A stretch of 64,000 nucleotides of DNA from contig JAFVTX010000030.1 of assembly GCA_017503015.1 (NCBI GenBank), positions 45,874 through 109,873 on the forward strand. The letters are read 5' to 3'. The DNA is from Fibrobacter sp. (GTDB taxonomy: Bacteria; Fibrobacterota; Fibrobacteria; Fibrobacterales; Fibrobacteraceae). Below the pieces are notes generated by a model, which saw only the letters and a program-made list of their open reading frames with translations, made no database searches and had not been told where the DNA came from. Within the stretch, counting starts at the first letter, position 1; every line of letters begins with the position of its first letter. This document shows positions 42,567 through 50,805 of the stretch, piece after piece. Made by a program: the position numbers and the translations under genes.

Positions 42567-43904
42567 ATGGACATTATCAAAACTCTGAAAGCGGCGGGCC
42601 AGCAAGAACTCGTCGCTAAACTGGAATCCTTGACTGGTGAAGCCCGCAGCCTTCTGGAGCGAGATATTTTATCCCAGGACTGGGAAGAACTGAAGTCCCT
42701 TTACGCCGAAAAGTCCGCCGCCACCCTGGCAGACAACGTTTCCGCCGACCTCAAGCCCATGCCCTTCAAGATTGCCGCCGACGACCTGCGCTACGACTTC
42801 TGGAAAGAAACCGGAGAAATCCTACTCCAGAAAGGACAGGTGGCCGCCTTCCTGGTGGCGGGCGGACAGGGTTCCCGTCTCGGTTTCGACGGACCCAAGG
42901 GCATGTTCGACATCGGGCTCCCCAGCCACAAGAGCTTGTTCCAGCTGCAAGCGGAACGCCTGCAGAACCTGGCCGCACAGGTGGGCCACCCCATTCCCTG
43001 GTGCATCATGACCAGCCCCCTGAACCACGAGGCCACCGTCAACTTCTTTACCGAACACAAGTTTTTTGGCATGGACCGGGACAACATCCGCTTTTTCGAG
43101 CAGGGTACCATCTGCGCCCTCACTCCCGAGGGCAAGGCCGTGGTGGACGAGAACAACCGCCTGGCCCTTGTGCCCGACGGAAACGGCGGCTGTTTTCGCG
43201 CCCTGGCACAGAGCGGCACTCTGGCCTGGCTTGTCGAAAAGGGCGTGCAGTACGTGTTCCTCTACAGCGTAGATAACGCGCTGTGCCGCATTTGCGACCC
43301 GGCGTTCATCGGAGCACTTGCCAGCGAAGGCCGTAGCATGTCGGCCTCCAAGGTGGTCCACAAGGCCGGTCCAAACGAAAAGGTGGGCATATTCGCCCTG
43401 CAGAACGGCAAGCCCGGCGTGGTGGAATACAGCGACCTTCCCGAAAACTACCGCGACATGACCAACGCCGACGGCAGCCTCACCTTCGACGGCGGAAACA
43501 TCGCCATCCACCTGTTCAAGCTGGCAGGGCTCCGCAAGCTGCAGACCAGCAGGCTCCCGTGGCACACCGCCCGAAAGACCGTCTGCGGCATCGAGAAATG
43601 CTTCAAGTTCGAGCAGTTCCTCTTTGACGCCTTCCCGCTGCTGGGTTCCATGTTGCCCTTCGGTGTGGTCCGCGAAGAAGAATTCAGCCCCGTCAAGAAC
43701 GCCGACGGAAACGATTCTCCCAAGACCGCCCGCAACATGATCGGACGCCTCCACAAGGAATGGCTGAAAAAGGCTCACGTCGAAGTCAAGGAAGACAAGC
43801 TCTACGAAATCTCACCTACCATCAGCTACGCCGGCGAAGGACTTTCCCGCAGGCTGTTCGTGCGGGAGTTCGGCAGAGGCATCTTGGAGTTTGACGAAAA
43901 ATAA
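42567..43904 (+). CDS. UDP-sugar pyrophosphorylase (UDPGP family)
   Basis: Transfers UMP from UTP to a sugar 1-phosphate. The 445-residue product has the nucleotide loop LVAGGQGSRLGFDGPKGMF near residue 97, the downstream NHEATVNFFTEHKFFG and VVDENNRLALVPDGNGG, and the HLFKLAGLRKL region. This is the eukaryote-like branch (UDP-GlcNAc/GalNAc or UDP-glucose pyrophosphorylase), unrelated in sequence to GalU and GlmU. The exact sugar is uncertain; UDP-GlcNAc is favoured by overall resemblance to the AGX type. It could feed cell-wall or surface-polysaccharide synthesis. Confidence 0.85.
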   Translation: MDIIKTLKAAGQQELVAKLESLTGEARSLLERDILSQDWEELKSLYAEKSAATLADNVSADLKPMPFKIAADDLRYDFWKETGEILLQKGQVAAFLVAGGQGSRLGFDGPKGMFDIGLPSHKSLFQLQAERLQNLAAQVGHPIPWCIMTSPLNHEATVNFFTEHKFFGMDRDNIRFFEQGTICALTPEGKAVVDENNRLALVPDGNGGCFRALAQSGTLAWLVEKGVQYVFLYSVDNALCRICDPAFIGALASEGRSMSASKVVHKAGPNEKVGIFALQNGKPGVVEYSDLPENYRDMTNADGSLTFDGGNIAIHLFKLAGLRKLQTSRLPWHTARKTVCGIEKCFKFEQFLFDAFPLLGSMLPFGVVREEEFSPVKNADGNDSPKTARNMIGRLHKEWLKKAHVEVKEDKLYEISPTISYAGEGLSRRLFVREFGRGILEFDEK

Positions 43905-43968
43905 AAAAATAATGTGAAATGTGAAGTGTGTGATGTGGAATTAAACATTCTATGTGCTAAGCTCTAAA

Positions 43969-44856
43969 ATGCTCAAGGCAAAATTCGTCATATACAAAGT
44001 TACACTTCATACATTGCTGCGGTTGCCGGACGCCTTCTTTGCGCTGCTGTTCAAGATTGCGTTTCCTATCTACAAGGCTCTCCATACCAAGCGGGCCTAC
44101 GGCCGTGTTGAACGGCTTCTGCAAGAAACAGGCTTCTACGGAAAAAACGCCACACGCAAGCACAAGGTCACGCCCAAAGACGTGTTCGAAAGCATCTACT
44201 GGAACGGCATCGACAGCTACCGCCTGCTGGCCCGGATTCCCTCTGCCACAGCACGGGTCCGATTCGAGAACGAATTTATCATGCAAGATGCCGCCAAGGA
44301 GGGAACCGTGGTGGGCATGAGCATCCACCAGGGCGCCTTCGAGAACATGCACCGGATTCTCTGCCGTTACGGCAAGCCGGTACACCTCATTACCGACTCT
44401 GCAGGGGATGCCGCCATGCGCAAGTGCCTAGAAGACCTGCGCAGCGACCCGAACCTCACCGAATACCACCCCGACAAGCTCCAGAGCCTTATCCGAAACC
44501 TGTTCAAGACCCAGGGAATCCTTGCCATGGTGGTGGACCAGGGCCGTAACACCAAGGGCAACACCGTCTCCCTTTTCAGGAAAAAGAATACCCTCTACCT
44601 CAGGCTTCCCGTCAAGGTAAACCAGATGGGGGCAAGCATTGTCACCTTCCGCACCTACAGCGAAACGGTTGTCAAGCAGGGTAAAAAAATCCGAGAGCAC
44701 GTCATCCGGTTCGAGCACTACTACCCACCCAAGATGGCCGCCACTCCCGAAGGCGAGGCGGAACTGGTCAGCTCCATAGCCGCCGACGTGGAACGCTGGA
44801 TCGAGGACCACCCCGAGCAGTGGACCTGGAACTACCACAAGAACTTCAAGGTATAA
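43969..44856 (+). CDS. LpxL/HtrB-like lipid A acyltransferase
   Basis: Acyl-ACP-dependent acyltransferase of 295 residues predicted to finish lipid A. It has an N-terminal hydrophobic segment, the catalytic-type motif SIHQGAFEN (His and Glu four residues apart, near 110), VDQGRNTKGNTVSLFRKK and the C-terminal HPEQWTWNYHKNFK (near 283). That last motif matches HPEQWxWxHRRFK of the family. The start is uncertain: ATG 43969 is chosen, with a GTG at 43954 possible. The Smr gene follows after 1 nt. Confidence 0.82.
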   Translation: MLKAKFVIYKVTLHTLLRLPDAFFALLFKIAFPIYKALHTKRAYGRVERLLQETGFYGKNATRKHKVTPKDVFESIYWNGIDSYRLLARIPSATARVRFENEFIMQDAAKEGTVVGMSIHQGAFENMHRILCRYGKPVHLITDSAGDAAMRKCLEDLRSDPNLTEYHPDKLQSLIRNLFKTQGILAMVVDQGRNTKGNTVSLFRKKNTLYLRLPVKVNQMGASIVTFRTYSETVVKQGKKIREHVIRFEHYYPPKMAATPEGEAELVSSIAADVERWIEDHPEQWTWNYHKNFKV

Positions 44857-44857
44857 A

Positions 44858-45301
44858 ATGGCTTTCAACGAAGAAGAACTTTTCCAGCTGGAGTGGATCA
44901 AGAACCACCACATGGAAGACAAGGACAAGGCCCTGGATGCAGAGAAGGCCGACGTCCCGACCGAGAAAAAAGTTTTCAAGGGACGCAAGGTTCGGAACCC
45001 CGCCTCCTGGGGCACACCGCTACCCGAAGACGAGATCGACCTCCACGGCATGACCGCCGACGAGGCGGCGGAGGCGGTGGAACGCCGCATGTCCCAAATG
45101 TCCATCGCTGGACTCAGCGTGCTCCGGGTCATCCACGGGGGCGGGAACCCCGCCTACGGCAACGTCAAGAAGATTATCGACCGCAAGGTCCGCTCCGAAT
45201 GGCGAAACCGGGTGGTTTTCTACCGCACCGAAATCGAAAACGCCGGTTCCAGCATCCTCAAAATCGGCAAACCCGCCCCAAAAACGAAAAAAATAACCTG
45301 A
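44858..45301 (+). CDS. Smr domain protein
   Basis: A 147-residue protein with a charged N-terminal helix (1-45) and a C-terminal Smr domain: DEIDLHGMTADEAAEAVE (about 58-76) and VLRVIHGGGNPAYGNVKK (about 87-105). The LDLHG-like and HGxG motifs are those of stand-alone Smr proteins and of the MutS2 C-terminus, which nick branched DNA or cleave RNA on collided ribosomes. It is co-transcribed with the acyltransferase. MutS2 itself is not in the window. Confidence 0.88.
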   Translation: MAFNEEELFQLEWIKNHHMEDKDKALDAEKADVPTEKKVFKGRKVRNPASWGTPLPEDEIDLHGMTADEAAEAVERRMSQMSIAGLSVLRVIHGGGNPAYGNVKKIIDRKVRSEWRNRVVFYRTEIENAGSSILKIGKPAPKTKKIT

Positions 45302-45314
45302 CAAACCCTTTAAT

Positions 45315-45480
45315 ACGGAATAAACTCAGCCTGGTAGAGCGCTTGCTTCGGGAGCAAGAGGTCGTGAGTTCGACTGAATCGGCGATGAACGAAGTGAATG
45401 CAGCCGATTCAGAGATTAAGCCAAAGGCTTAACCCGTAGGGCAAAAACCGTAACAAAGTTAGGTTTTTGTCTCATCTCGC
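45315..45480 (+). pseudogene. tRNA-Pro pseudogene interrupted in the T-loop
   Basis: From CGGAATA (45315) to TTCGA (45373) the sequence matches the intact tRNA-Pro at 45543, including the anticodon arm with CGG. Positions 8-10 are damaged (AA where the intact copy has TAG). After TTCGA a 100-bp element (45374-45473) is inserted; ATCTCGC (45474-45480) then resumes the T-arm. The last bases of the acceptor stem are missing, so it is not a functional tRNA even without the insertion. Confidence 0.85.
45374..45473 (+). repeat. tRNA-inserted structured element, copy 1
   Basis: Four hairpins in 100 bp. I: CTGAATCGGC (45374-45383) with GCCGATTCAG (45403-45412). II: TTAAGCC with GGCTTAA, loop AAA. 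III: CCC with GGG, loop GTA. IV: CAAAAACC (45442-45449) with GGTTTTTG (45462-45469). The loop of I contains GAACGAAGTGA. It has no coding potential. Confidence 0.75.
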
Positions 45481-45494
45481 TAAAAAATTTGCAT

Positions 45495-45523
45495 TTGACC
45501 TTTAATTTTTCGTCTTTTTTAAC
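45495..45523 (+). promoter_or_regulatory. tRNA-Pro promoter
   Basis: TTGACC (45495-45500) and TTTAAC (45518-45523) with a 17-nt spacer, ending 19 nt before the tRNA. Confidence 0.5.
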
Positions 45524-45542
45524 TGTCTTTGAGCCACAAAAC

Positions 45543-45616
45543 AGGAATATAGCTCAGCCTGGTAGAGCGCTTGCTTCGGGAGCAAGAGGTCGTGAGTTCG
45601 AATCTCGCTATTCCGA
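45543..45616 (+). tRNA. tRNA-Pro (anticodon CGG)
   Basis: Complete cloverleaf: acceptor AGGAATA with TATTCCG, D-stem GCTC/GAGC, anticodon stem CTTGC/GCAAG with loop TTCGGGA, T-stem GTGAG/CTCGC with loop TTCGAAT, discriminator A, no encoded CCA. The first acceptor pair is A-G, a mismatch; the pseudogene copy has C there, which would pair. It reads proline codon CCG. A terminator follows directly. Confidence 0.92.
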
Positions 45617-45620
45617 TAAA

Positions 45621-45654
45621 AAGAAAAACCACCCTAAAGGGTGGTTTTCTTTTT
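45621..45654 (+). terminator. Bidirectional terminator after tRNA-Pro
   Basis: AAAACCACCCT (45625-45635) pairs perfectly with AGGGTGGTTTT (45638-45648), loop AA, with A-rich and T-rich flanks on the two sides. Confidence 0.9.
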
Positions 45655-45659
45655 ATACG

Positions 45660-45922
45660 CGGAATAGCGAGAGATTCAGGACGAGCGACGTAGTCGTGAG
45701 TTCGACTACCGCGGAGCGGAACGAAGTGAAACGCGACGCGGGAGGCCTTGACCGTGCAAAGCACGGCAAGCCCGAAGGGCAAAACAGGAACAAAGTGACT
45801 GTTTTGGCACTGAATCGGCGATGAACGAAGTGAATATAGCCGATTCAGAGATTAAGCCGAAGGCTTAACCCGTAGGGCAAAGCCTGAATGTAATGAAGGC
45901 TTTGTCTTATCTCGCTATTCCG
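45660..45922. mobile_element. tRNA-Pro-derived segment carrying two tandem structured elements
   Basis: Bounded by a perfect 13-bp inverted repeat, CGGAATAGCGAGA (45660-45672) and its complement (45910-45922), which equals the tRNA-Pro 3' end. Inside, GTCGTGAGTTCGA (45693-45705) repeats the tRNA T-arm up to the same breakpoint as in copy 1. Elements 2 (45706-45809) and 3 (45810-45908) come next, then ATCTCGCTATTCCG. Hairpin IV is CAAAACAG/CTGTTTTG in element 2 and CAAAGCCT/AGGCTTTG in element 3. Hairpin I of element 3 equals that of copy 1. No ORF for a recombinase is present. Classing it as mobile is inference. Confidence 0.55.
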
Positions 45923-46190
45923 GTAGTAAGGGTTTTGTCCATAACATTGCTTTCCTTTTGCCGGAGCTCTTTCGTATTAGAATATTGCACAATAGTCAAA
46001 CTTTTTTATAGAATCAGAAATTCAAAATAGCCGGTACTGCACAAATTGTCACTCTTTGACAAAATTTTTTGCTATATTGGGGGCAAAGGGCGGACCGGAG
46101 CCGCGAGTCCGGGCATTTTCCGCAAGAAATCTCGCGAAATTTCTTAAAATTGGCGAAAAAAGGCATTTTTTAGTTTTGAAAAGGTAGATA

Positions 46191-48041
46191 ATGGCTGTAA
46201 AGTACGACAAGGACAGCATCAAGACTCTAGACTGGTACGAACACATTAGGCTCCGCCCCGGTATGTACATCGGCAAGCTGGGCGACGGACAGAGCCCCGA
46301 CGACGGCATCTACGTGCTCGCGAAGGAAGTTATCGACAACTCCATCGACGAGTTCGCCATGGGCGCGGGCAAAAAAATTGAAATCGACATGGAAGACCAC
46401 AGCTGCCGCGTGCGCGACTACGGCCGCGGCATCCCTCTCGAAAAGGTCATCGACTGCGTGTCGAAGATGAATACGGGCGGCAAGTACGATTCCGAAGCCT
46501 TCCAGAAGTCTGTGGGCATGAACGGTGTGGGTACCAAGGCGGTGAACGCGCTCTCCACAAAGTTTATCGTACAAAGTTTCCGCGACGGCAAGGTCAAGCG
46601 CGCCGAGTTCAGCAAGGGCATCCTGGTGAAGGACTTCAAGATTACCTCCACCACCGAGAAGAACGGCACCGAAATCTACTTCGAGCCCGATAACGACCTG
46701 TTCAAGAACTTCCGGTTCCTCCCCGCCTACATGGAAGAGAAGATCTGGAACTACGCCTACCTGAACAACGGGCTCACGCTGGTGATGAACGGCAAGGATT
46801 ACAACAGCCCGAACGGGCTCTTGGACCTGCTCCACAGCCGTACCGACGACACCATCCGCTACCCGGTCATCCACTGCAAGGGCAAGGATATCGAGTTTGC
46901 CATCACGCACTCGAACCAGGAAGGCGAGCACTACTTCAGCTTCGTGAACGGCCAGCACACCACCCAGGGCGGTACCCACCAGGCGGCATTCCGCGAGGGA
47001 CTCGTAAAGGGCGTGCGCGACCACTTCAAGAAGGAATACGACGCATCCGACGTGCGCAACTGCATCGTGGGAGCCGTTTCCGTGCGCATCCAGGAACCGG
47101 TTTTTGAATCCCAGACCAAGACGAAGCTCGGTTCCACCACCACGGCCCCGAACGGCCCCGCACTCCGTACCTGGATTGTGGATTTTGTGGCCCAGGAACT
47201 GGACAATTACCTCCACAAGAACGAGGACACGGCCAAGAAGCTCCTGGAACGCATCAACCAGAACGAAAAGCTCCGCAAGGAACTGGCCGGCGTCAAGAAG
47301 CTCGCCAACGAGCGCGCCAAGAAGGCGAACCTCAACAACAAGAAGCTCCGTGACTGCAGCGTGCACCTCACCGATGCCAAAAACCCGCTCAAGAGCGAGA
47401 CCATGATTTTTATTACCGAGGGTAATTCCGCCTCCGGTACCATCACTACGGCACGTAACCCCAAGACCCAGGCGGTGTTCAGCCTGCGCGGCAAGCCGAA
47501 GAACAGCTACGGCCTCTCCAAGAAAATCGTGTACGAGAACGAGGAATGGAACCTGCTCCAGGCCGCCCTCAACATCGAAAACGGGCTCGAGGACCTGCGC
47601 TACGACAAGGTGATTATCGCGACCGATGCCGACGTGGACGGCATGCACATCCGCCTCCTGGTGATGACGTTCTTCTTGCAGTACTTCCCGGAACTCGTGC
47701 AGGAGAAGCACCTCTACATATTGCAGGCGCCGCTCTTCCGCGTGCGCAACCGCAAAGACAAAAAGAAGACCTTCTACTGCTACGACGAAGAGGAACGGGA
47801 CAAGGCAGCGAAGGAAATCAACAAGAAGGATTTGGAAATCACGCGCTTCAAAGGCCTCGGCGAAATGGACTCCGAGGACTTCAAGTTGCTTATCGGCGAA
47901 AACATGCACCTGGAGACCGTCACCATGCCAAGCGACGCCTCTCTGGGCAAGCTGCTGGAATACTACATGGGCAAGAACACCCAGGCCCGCCAGGACTACA
48001 TCGTCGAAAACCTGCGCACCGAGGCGGTAGAGGAATTGTAA
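46191..48041 (+). CDS. parE: DNA topoisomerase IV subunit B
   Basis: ATPase and TOPRIM subunit of a type IIA topoisomerase that decatenates chromosomes. The 616-residue protein starts with the GHKL ATPase domain: VIDNSIDEF (about 49), [22 protein letters not shown] and [10 protein letters not shown]. The TOPRIM domain follows with [17 protein letters not shown] (about 405) and [10 protein letters not shown] (about 480). EGNSASG replaces the usual EGDSA. The C-terminal RFKGLGEMD is present. The start has AAAAGGT upstream. The 265-nt upstream gap holds a G/C-rich potential leader (46079-46170) with small hairpins. parC follows 131 nt later. ParE rather than GyrB is judged from the pairing and the short length. 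Confidence 0.9.
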   Translation: MAVKYDKDSIKTLDWYEHIRLRPGMYIGKLGDGQSPDDGIYVLAKEVIDNSIDEFAMGAGKKIEIDMEDHSCRVRDYGRGIPLEKVIDCVSKMNTGGKYDSEAFQKSVGMNGVGTKAVNALSTKFIVQSFRDGKVKRAEFSKGILVKDFKITSTTEKNGTEIYFEPDNDLFKNFRFLPAYMEEKIWNYAYLNNGLTLVMNGKDYNSPNGLLDLLHSRTDDTIRYPVIHCKGKDIEFAITHSNQEGEHYFSFVNGQHTTQGGTHQAAFREGLVKGVRDHFKKEYDASDVRNCIVGAVSVRIQEPVFESQTKTKLGSTTTAPNGPALRTWIVDFVAQELDNYLHKNEDTAKKLLERINQNEKLRKELAGVKKLANERAKKANLNNKKLRDCSVHLTDAKNPLKSETMIFITEGNSASGTITTARNPKTQAVFSLRGKPKNSYGLSKKIVYENEEWNLLQAALNIENGLEDLRYDKVIIATDADVDGMHIRLLVMTFFLQYFPELVQEKHLYILQAPLFRVRNRKDKKKTFYCYDEEERDKAAKEINKKDLEITRFKGLGEMDSEDFKLLIGENMHLETVTMPSDASLGKLLEYYMGKNTQARQDYIVENLRTEAVEEL

Positions 48042-48044
48042 CAG

Positions 48045-48165
48045 GTATGGGCTACGAGCTATGAGCACGGGCCTTCGGCCCTTTGAGCAAAGTAAGGCGC
48101 CACAGGCGCGATTATCTAGCTCAAAGCGAAGCGACCTCACACCTCAAAGCGAAGCGACCTCAAGG
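48045..48165. repeat. Variable-stem hairpins and CTCAAAGCGAAGCGACCTCA repeats
   Basis: Between parE and parC: GGGCCTTCGGCCC and AGGCGCCACAGGCGC hairpins, GCGATTATCTAG, then two tandem copies of CTCAAAGCGAAGCGACCTCA. Related words recur at 60512-60560, 60680-60706 and 61310-61330. Confidence 0.6.
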
Positions 48166-48172
48166 CTAAATT

Positions 48173-50728
48173 ATGGATGAAGAACAGAAAACTTTAGGAC
48201 TTTCGAACGTAAACCACCTGGAAAAGCTTTACAACGGCTGGTTCCTGGACTACGCGAGCTATACGATTCTCGACCGCGCCGTGCCCTACTTCGAGGACGG
48301 CCTCAAGCCGGTGCAGCGCCGCATTCTCCACACTATGTACGAGATGAACGACGGCAGTTTCCACAAGGTGGCGGGCATCGTGGGCGACACCATGCACTAC
48401 CACCCCCACGGCGACGCCTCCATCTACACGGCCCTGGTGAACATGGGCCAGAAGAACCTGCTTATCGAGCCGCAGGGTAACTGGGGTAACCCGCTTACGG
48501 GCGACGAGGCTGCCGCCCCGCGTTACATCGAAGGCAAGCTCAGCGACTTTGCGCTGGACGTGATGTTCAACCCCGAGACTACGGAATGGATTCCGAACTA
48601 CGACGGGCGTTCCAAGGAACCGGTGACACTCCCCGCGAAGTTCCCGATTCTCCTGGCCCAGGGCGTGGACGGCATCGCGGTGGGCCTTTCCACCACCATC
48701 CTCCCTCACAACTTCAAGGAACTGTGCCAGGCGAGCATCGACTACCTGCGCGGCCGCAAGTTCACGCTGTACCCGGACTTCTATACGGGCGGCATCATCG
48801 ACGTGAGCGAATACAACGACGGCCAGCGCGGCGGACGCCTCAAGGTCCGAGCCCGCATCGAAAAGCTCGACAACAAGACGCTGGTCATCCGCGAAATTCC
48901 CTTCGGCACCACCACCGATAGCCTCATCGACTCCATCGTGGCGGCCAACGACAAGGGAAAAATCAAGATCAAGCAGATTGTGGACCACACCACCGAAAAC
49001 GTGGAAATCCAGATCCACCTGCAGGCAGGTTCCGACCCGCAGGTCGTCATCGACGCGCTCTATGCGTTTACCGACTGCCAGACGACTTTGGCCGCCAACA
49101 GCTGTGTGATTATCGACAAGAAACCGAAATTCAGTAGCACCACGGAACTTCTGAAGCTCAGCACCGACCACACGGTACACCTGCTGGACTGGGAACTGGA
49201 CAACGAGCTCAAGCACCTGCAGGACCAGTGGCACATGACGAGCCTCGAGAAAATTTTCATCGAGAAGGAAGTCTACGAGGTCATCAAGAAGGCGAAGACC
49301 CACGACGAGATGGTCCAGCTGATTGATGAAGGCTTGAAGCCATACGTGCGCAAGCTCCGCCGCGAAGTGACCCGCGAAGAAATTCTCAAGTTGGCCGAAA
49401 TTCCGGTCCGCCGCATCAGCCGTTTTGACCGCAAAAAAGCCGACGAGTTCCTGGAAGAACTGGACAAGAAGATTGAAGAGGTGAACCACAACAAAGAACA
49501 CCTCACCGACTACGCCGTGAACTACTTCAAGAACATCCTCAAGAAGTACGGCGAAGGTCGCGACCGCAAGACTGAAATTGGCGAATTCGGCCAGGTGAGC
49601 GCCGTGCACGTGGCTCTCGCGAACCAGAAACTCTACGTGAACCGCAAGGAAGGCTTCCTCGGCACGGGCATGAAGAAGGAAGAATACCTCTTTGACGTGT
49701 CCGAATACGACGACCTCATCGTGTTCAAGGCCGACGGCAGCTTCAAGGTGGTGAAGGTCTCCGACAAGGATTTCGTGGGCAAGAACATTGTACTCGTGGA
49801 AAAATTCAACAAGGACGACGAGCGCCACATCTACAACGTCATCCACCAGGACGGCAAGGACGGCACCGCCTACATCAAGCGTTTCAACGTAGGCGGCGTG
49901 ACCCGCGACAAGGACTACTACATGGGCAAGAACAAGCCCGGCAGCCGCCTCTTGTACATGTCCAGCAACCTGAACGGCGAGGCCGAAGTAGTGGAAGTGA
50001 CGCTCAAGCCGCGTCCGCGTACCAAGCTGAACTTCGAAGTGGACTTCAGCTCCATCGAAGTGAAAGGACGCGGCGCCATGGGCAATATCGTCACCAAGTA
50101 CCCAGTCAAGACAGTCAAGCGTATCCGTAAGGGTGTCAGCACTCTGGGGGCCCGCGTGCTGTACTTTGACGCCCTCTCCGGACTCATCAGCACCCAGAGA
50201 AGGGGCGACCGCATCGGCGAATTCGGCGAGAAGGACAAGATCCTCATCGTCAAGGAAAACGGCAGGGCCCGGGTCCACGACATGGCCGACCCGATTCTTG
50301 TGGGTACCGGTATCAAGTACATCCACAAGTTCGACCCCACCCAGGTCTTTACCATCCTCTACTTCGAGGGCGGAAACTTCAACTACATGGTGAAGCGATT
50401 CAACCTGGAAGGCTGCCCCATGACAACGGAATTCAACCTCATCAGCGACCACAAGGATTCTCAGATGATTGAATTCTTCGCCACAGACGATGCCCGCCAG
50501 CTCATGGAATACCAGGTGGGCCGCGAAGTCCAGAAAGAAGAGCTGGACCTGACAGAAGTGGCCGATGTCAAGAGCTACAAGGCTCTGGGCAGCAAGTTCA
50601 CCGCGAAGAAGGTGAAGCGCACGAGCCGAATCAGCCCGGCCGACACCTTCGACGACGGCACGGACGACTCGGCCACCGGCACAGAGGTATCCGTCAAGGA
50701 CGAAGACGACAACGACCTATTTAAATAG
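48173..50728 (+). CDS. parC: DNA topoisomerase IV subunit A
   Basis: DNA-cleaving subunit, 851 residues. The quinolone-resistance region GDTMHYHPHGDASIYTALV (about 82) and the catalytic tyrosine in AAAPRYIEGKLS (about 121) are clear. The tower and coiled-coil domain follows (ending about 455), then a C-terminal pinwheel-like domain. The tail (about 800-851) is acidic (DDGTDDSATGTE, DEDDNDLFK). The start ATG follows GGCTAAATT without a strong ribosome site. It pairs with parE upstream. A strong terminator follows. Confidence 0.93.
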   Translation: MDEEQKTLGLSNVNHLEKLYNGWFLDYASYTILDRAVPYFEDGLKPVQRRILHTMYEMNDGSFHKVAGIVGDTMHYHPHGDASIYTALVNMGQKNLLIEPQGNWGNPLTGDEAAAPRYIEGKLSDFALDVMFNPETTEWIPNYDGRSKEPVTLPAKFPILLAQGVDGIAVGLSTTILPHNFKELCQASIDYLRGRKFTLYPDFYTGGIIDVSEYNDGQRGGRLKVRARIEKLDNKTLVIREIPFGTTTDSLIDSIVAANDKGKIKIKQIVDHTTENVEIQIHLQAGSDPQVVIDALYAFTDCQTTLAANSCVIIDKKPKFSSTTELLKLSTDHTVHLLDWELDNELKHLQDQWHMTSLEKIFIEKEVYEVIKKAKTHDEMVQLIDEGLKPYVRKLRREVTREEILKLAEIPVRRISRFDRKKADEFLEELDKKIEEVNHNKEHLTDYAVNYFKNILKKYGEGRDRKTEIGEFGQVSAVHVALANQKLYVNRKEGFLGTGMKKEEYLFDVSEYDDLIVFKADGSFKVVKVSDKDFVGKNIVLVEKFNKDDERHIYNVIHQDGKDGTAYIKRFNVGGVTRDKDYYMGKNKPGSRLLYMSSNLNGEAEVVEVTLKPRPRTKLNFEVDFSSIEVKGRGAMGNIVTKYPVKTVKRIRKGVSTLGARVLYFDALSGLISTQRRGDRIGEFGEKDKILIVKENGRARVHDMADPILVGTGIKYIHKFDPTQVFTILYFEGGNFNYMVKRFNLEGCPMTTEFNLISDHKDSQMIEFFATDDARQLMEYQVGREVQKEELDLTEVADVKSYKALGSKFTAKKVKRTSRISPADTFDDGTDDSATGTEVSVKDEDDNDLFK

Positions 50729-50755
50729 TCACAACAGACAAACTGATATAAAATT

Positions 50756-50781
50756 AAAGGCCAGGGATTTCCCTGGCCTTT
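50756..50781. terminator. Bidirectional terminator between parC and pilQ
   Basis: AAAGGCCAGGG (50756-50766) pairs perfectly with CCCTGGCCTTT (50771-50781), loop ATTT. It serves convergent parC and pilQ. Confidence 0.9.
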
Positions 50782-50805
50782 GTTAAGTTCTTTTAAATGG
50801 GAAAA

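Noticed and set aside
45374..45473. tRNA intron (functional, spliced)
   Set aside because: The host tRNA copy has damaged positions 8-10 and lacks the 3' acceptor strand. Bacterial introns in tRNAs are normally in the anticodon arm.
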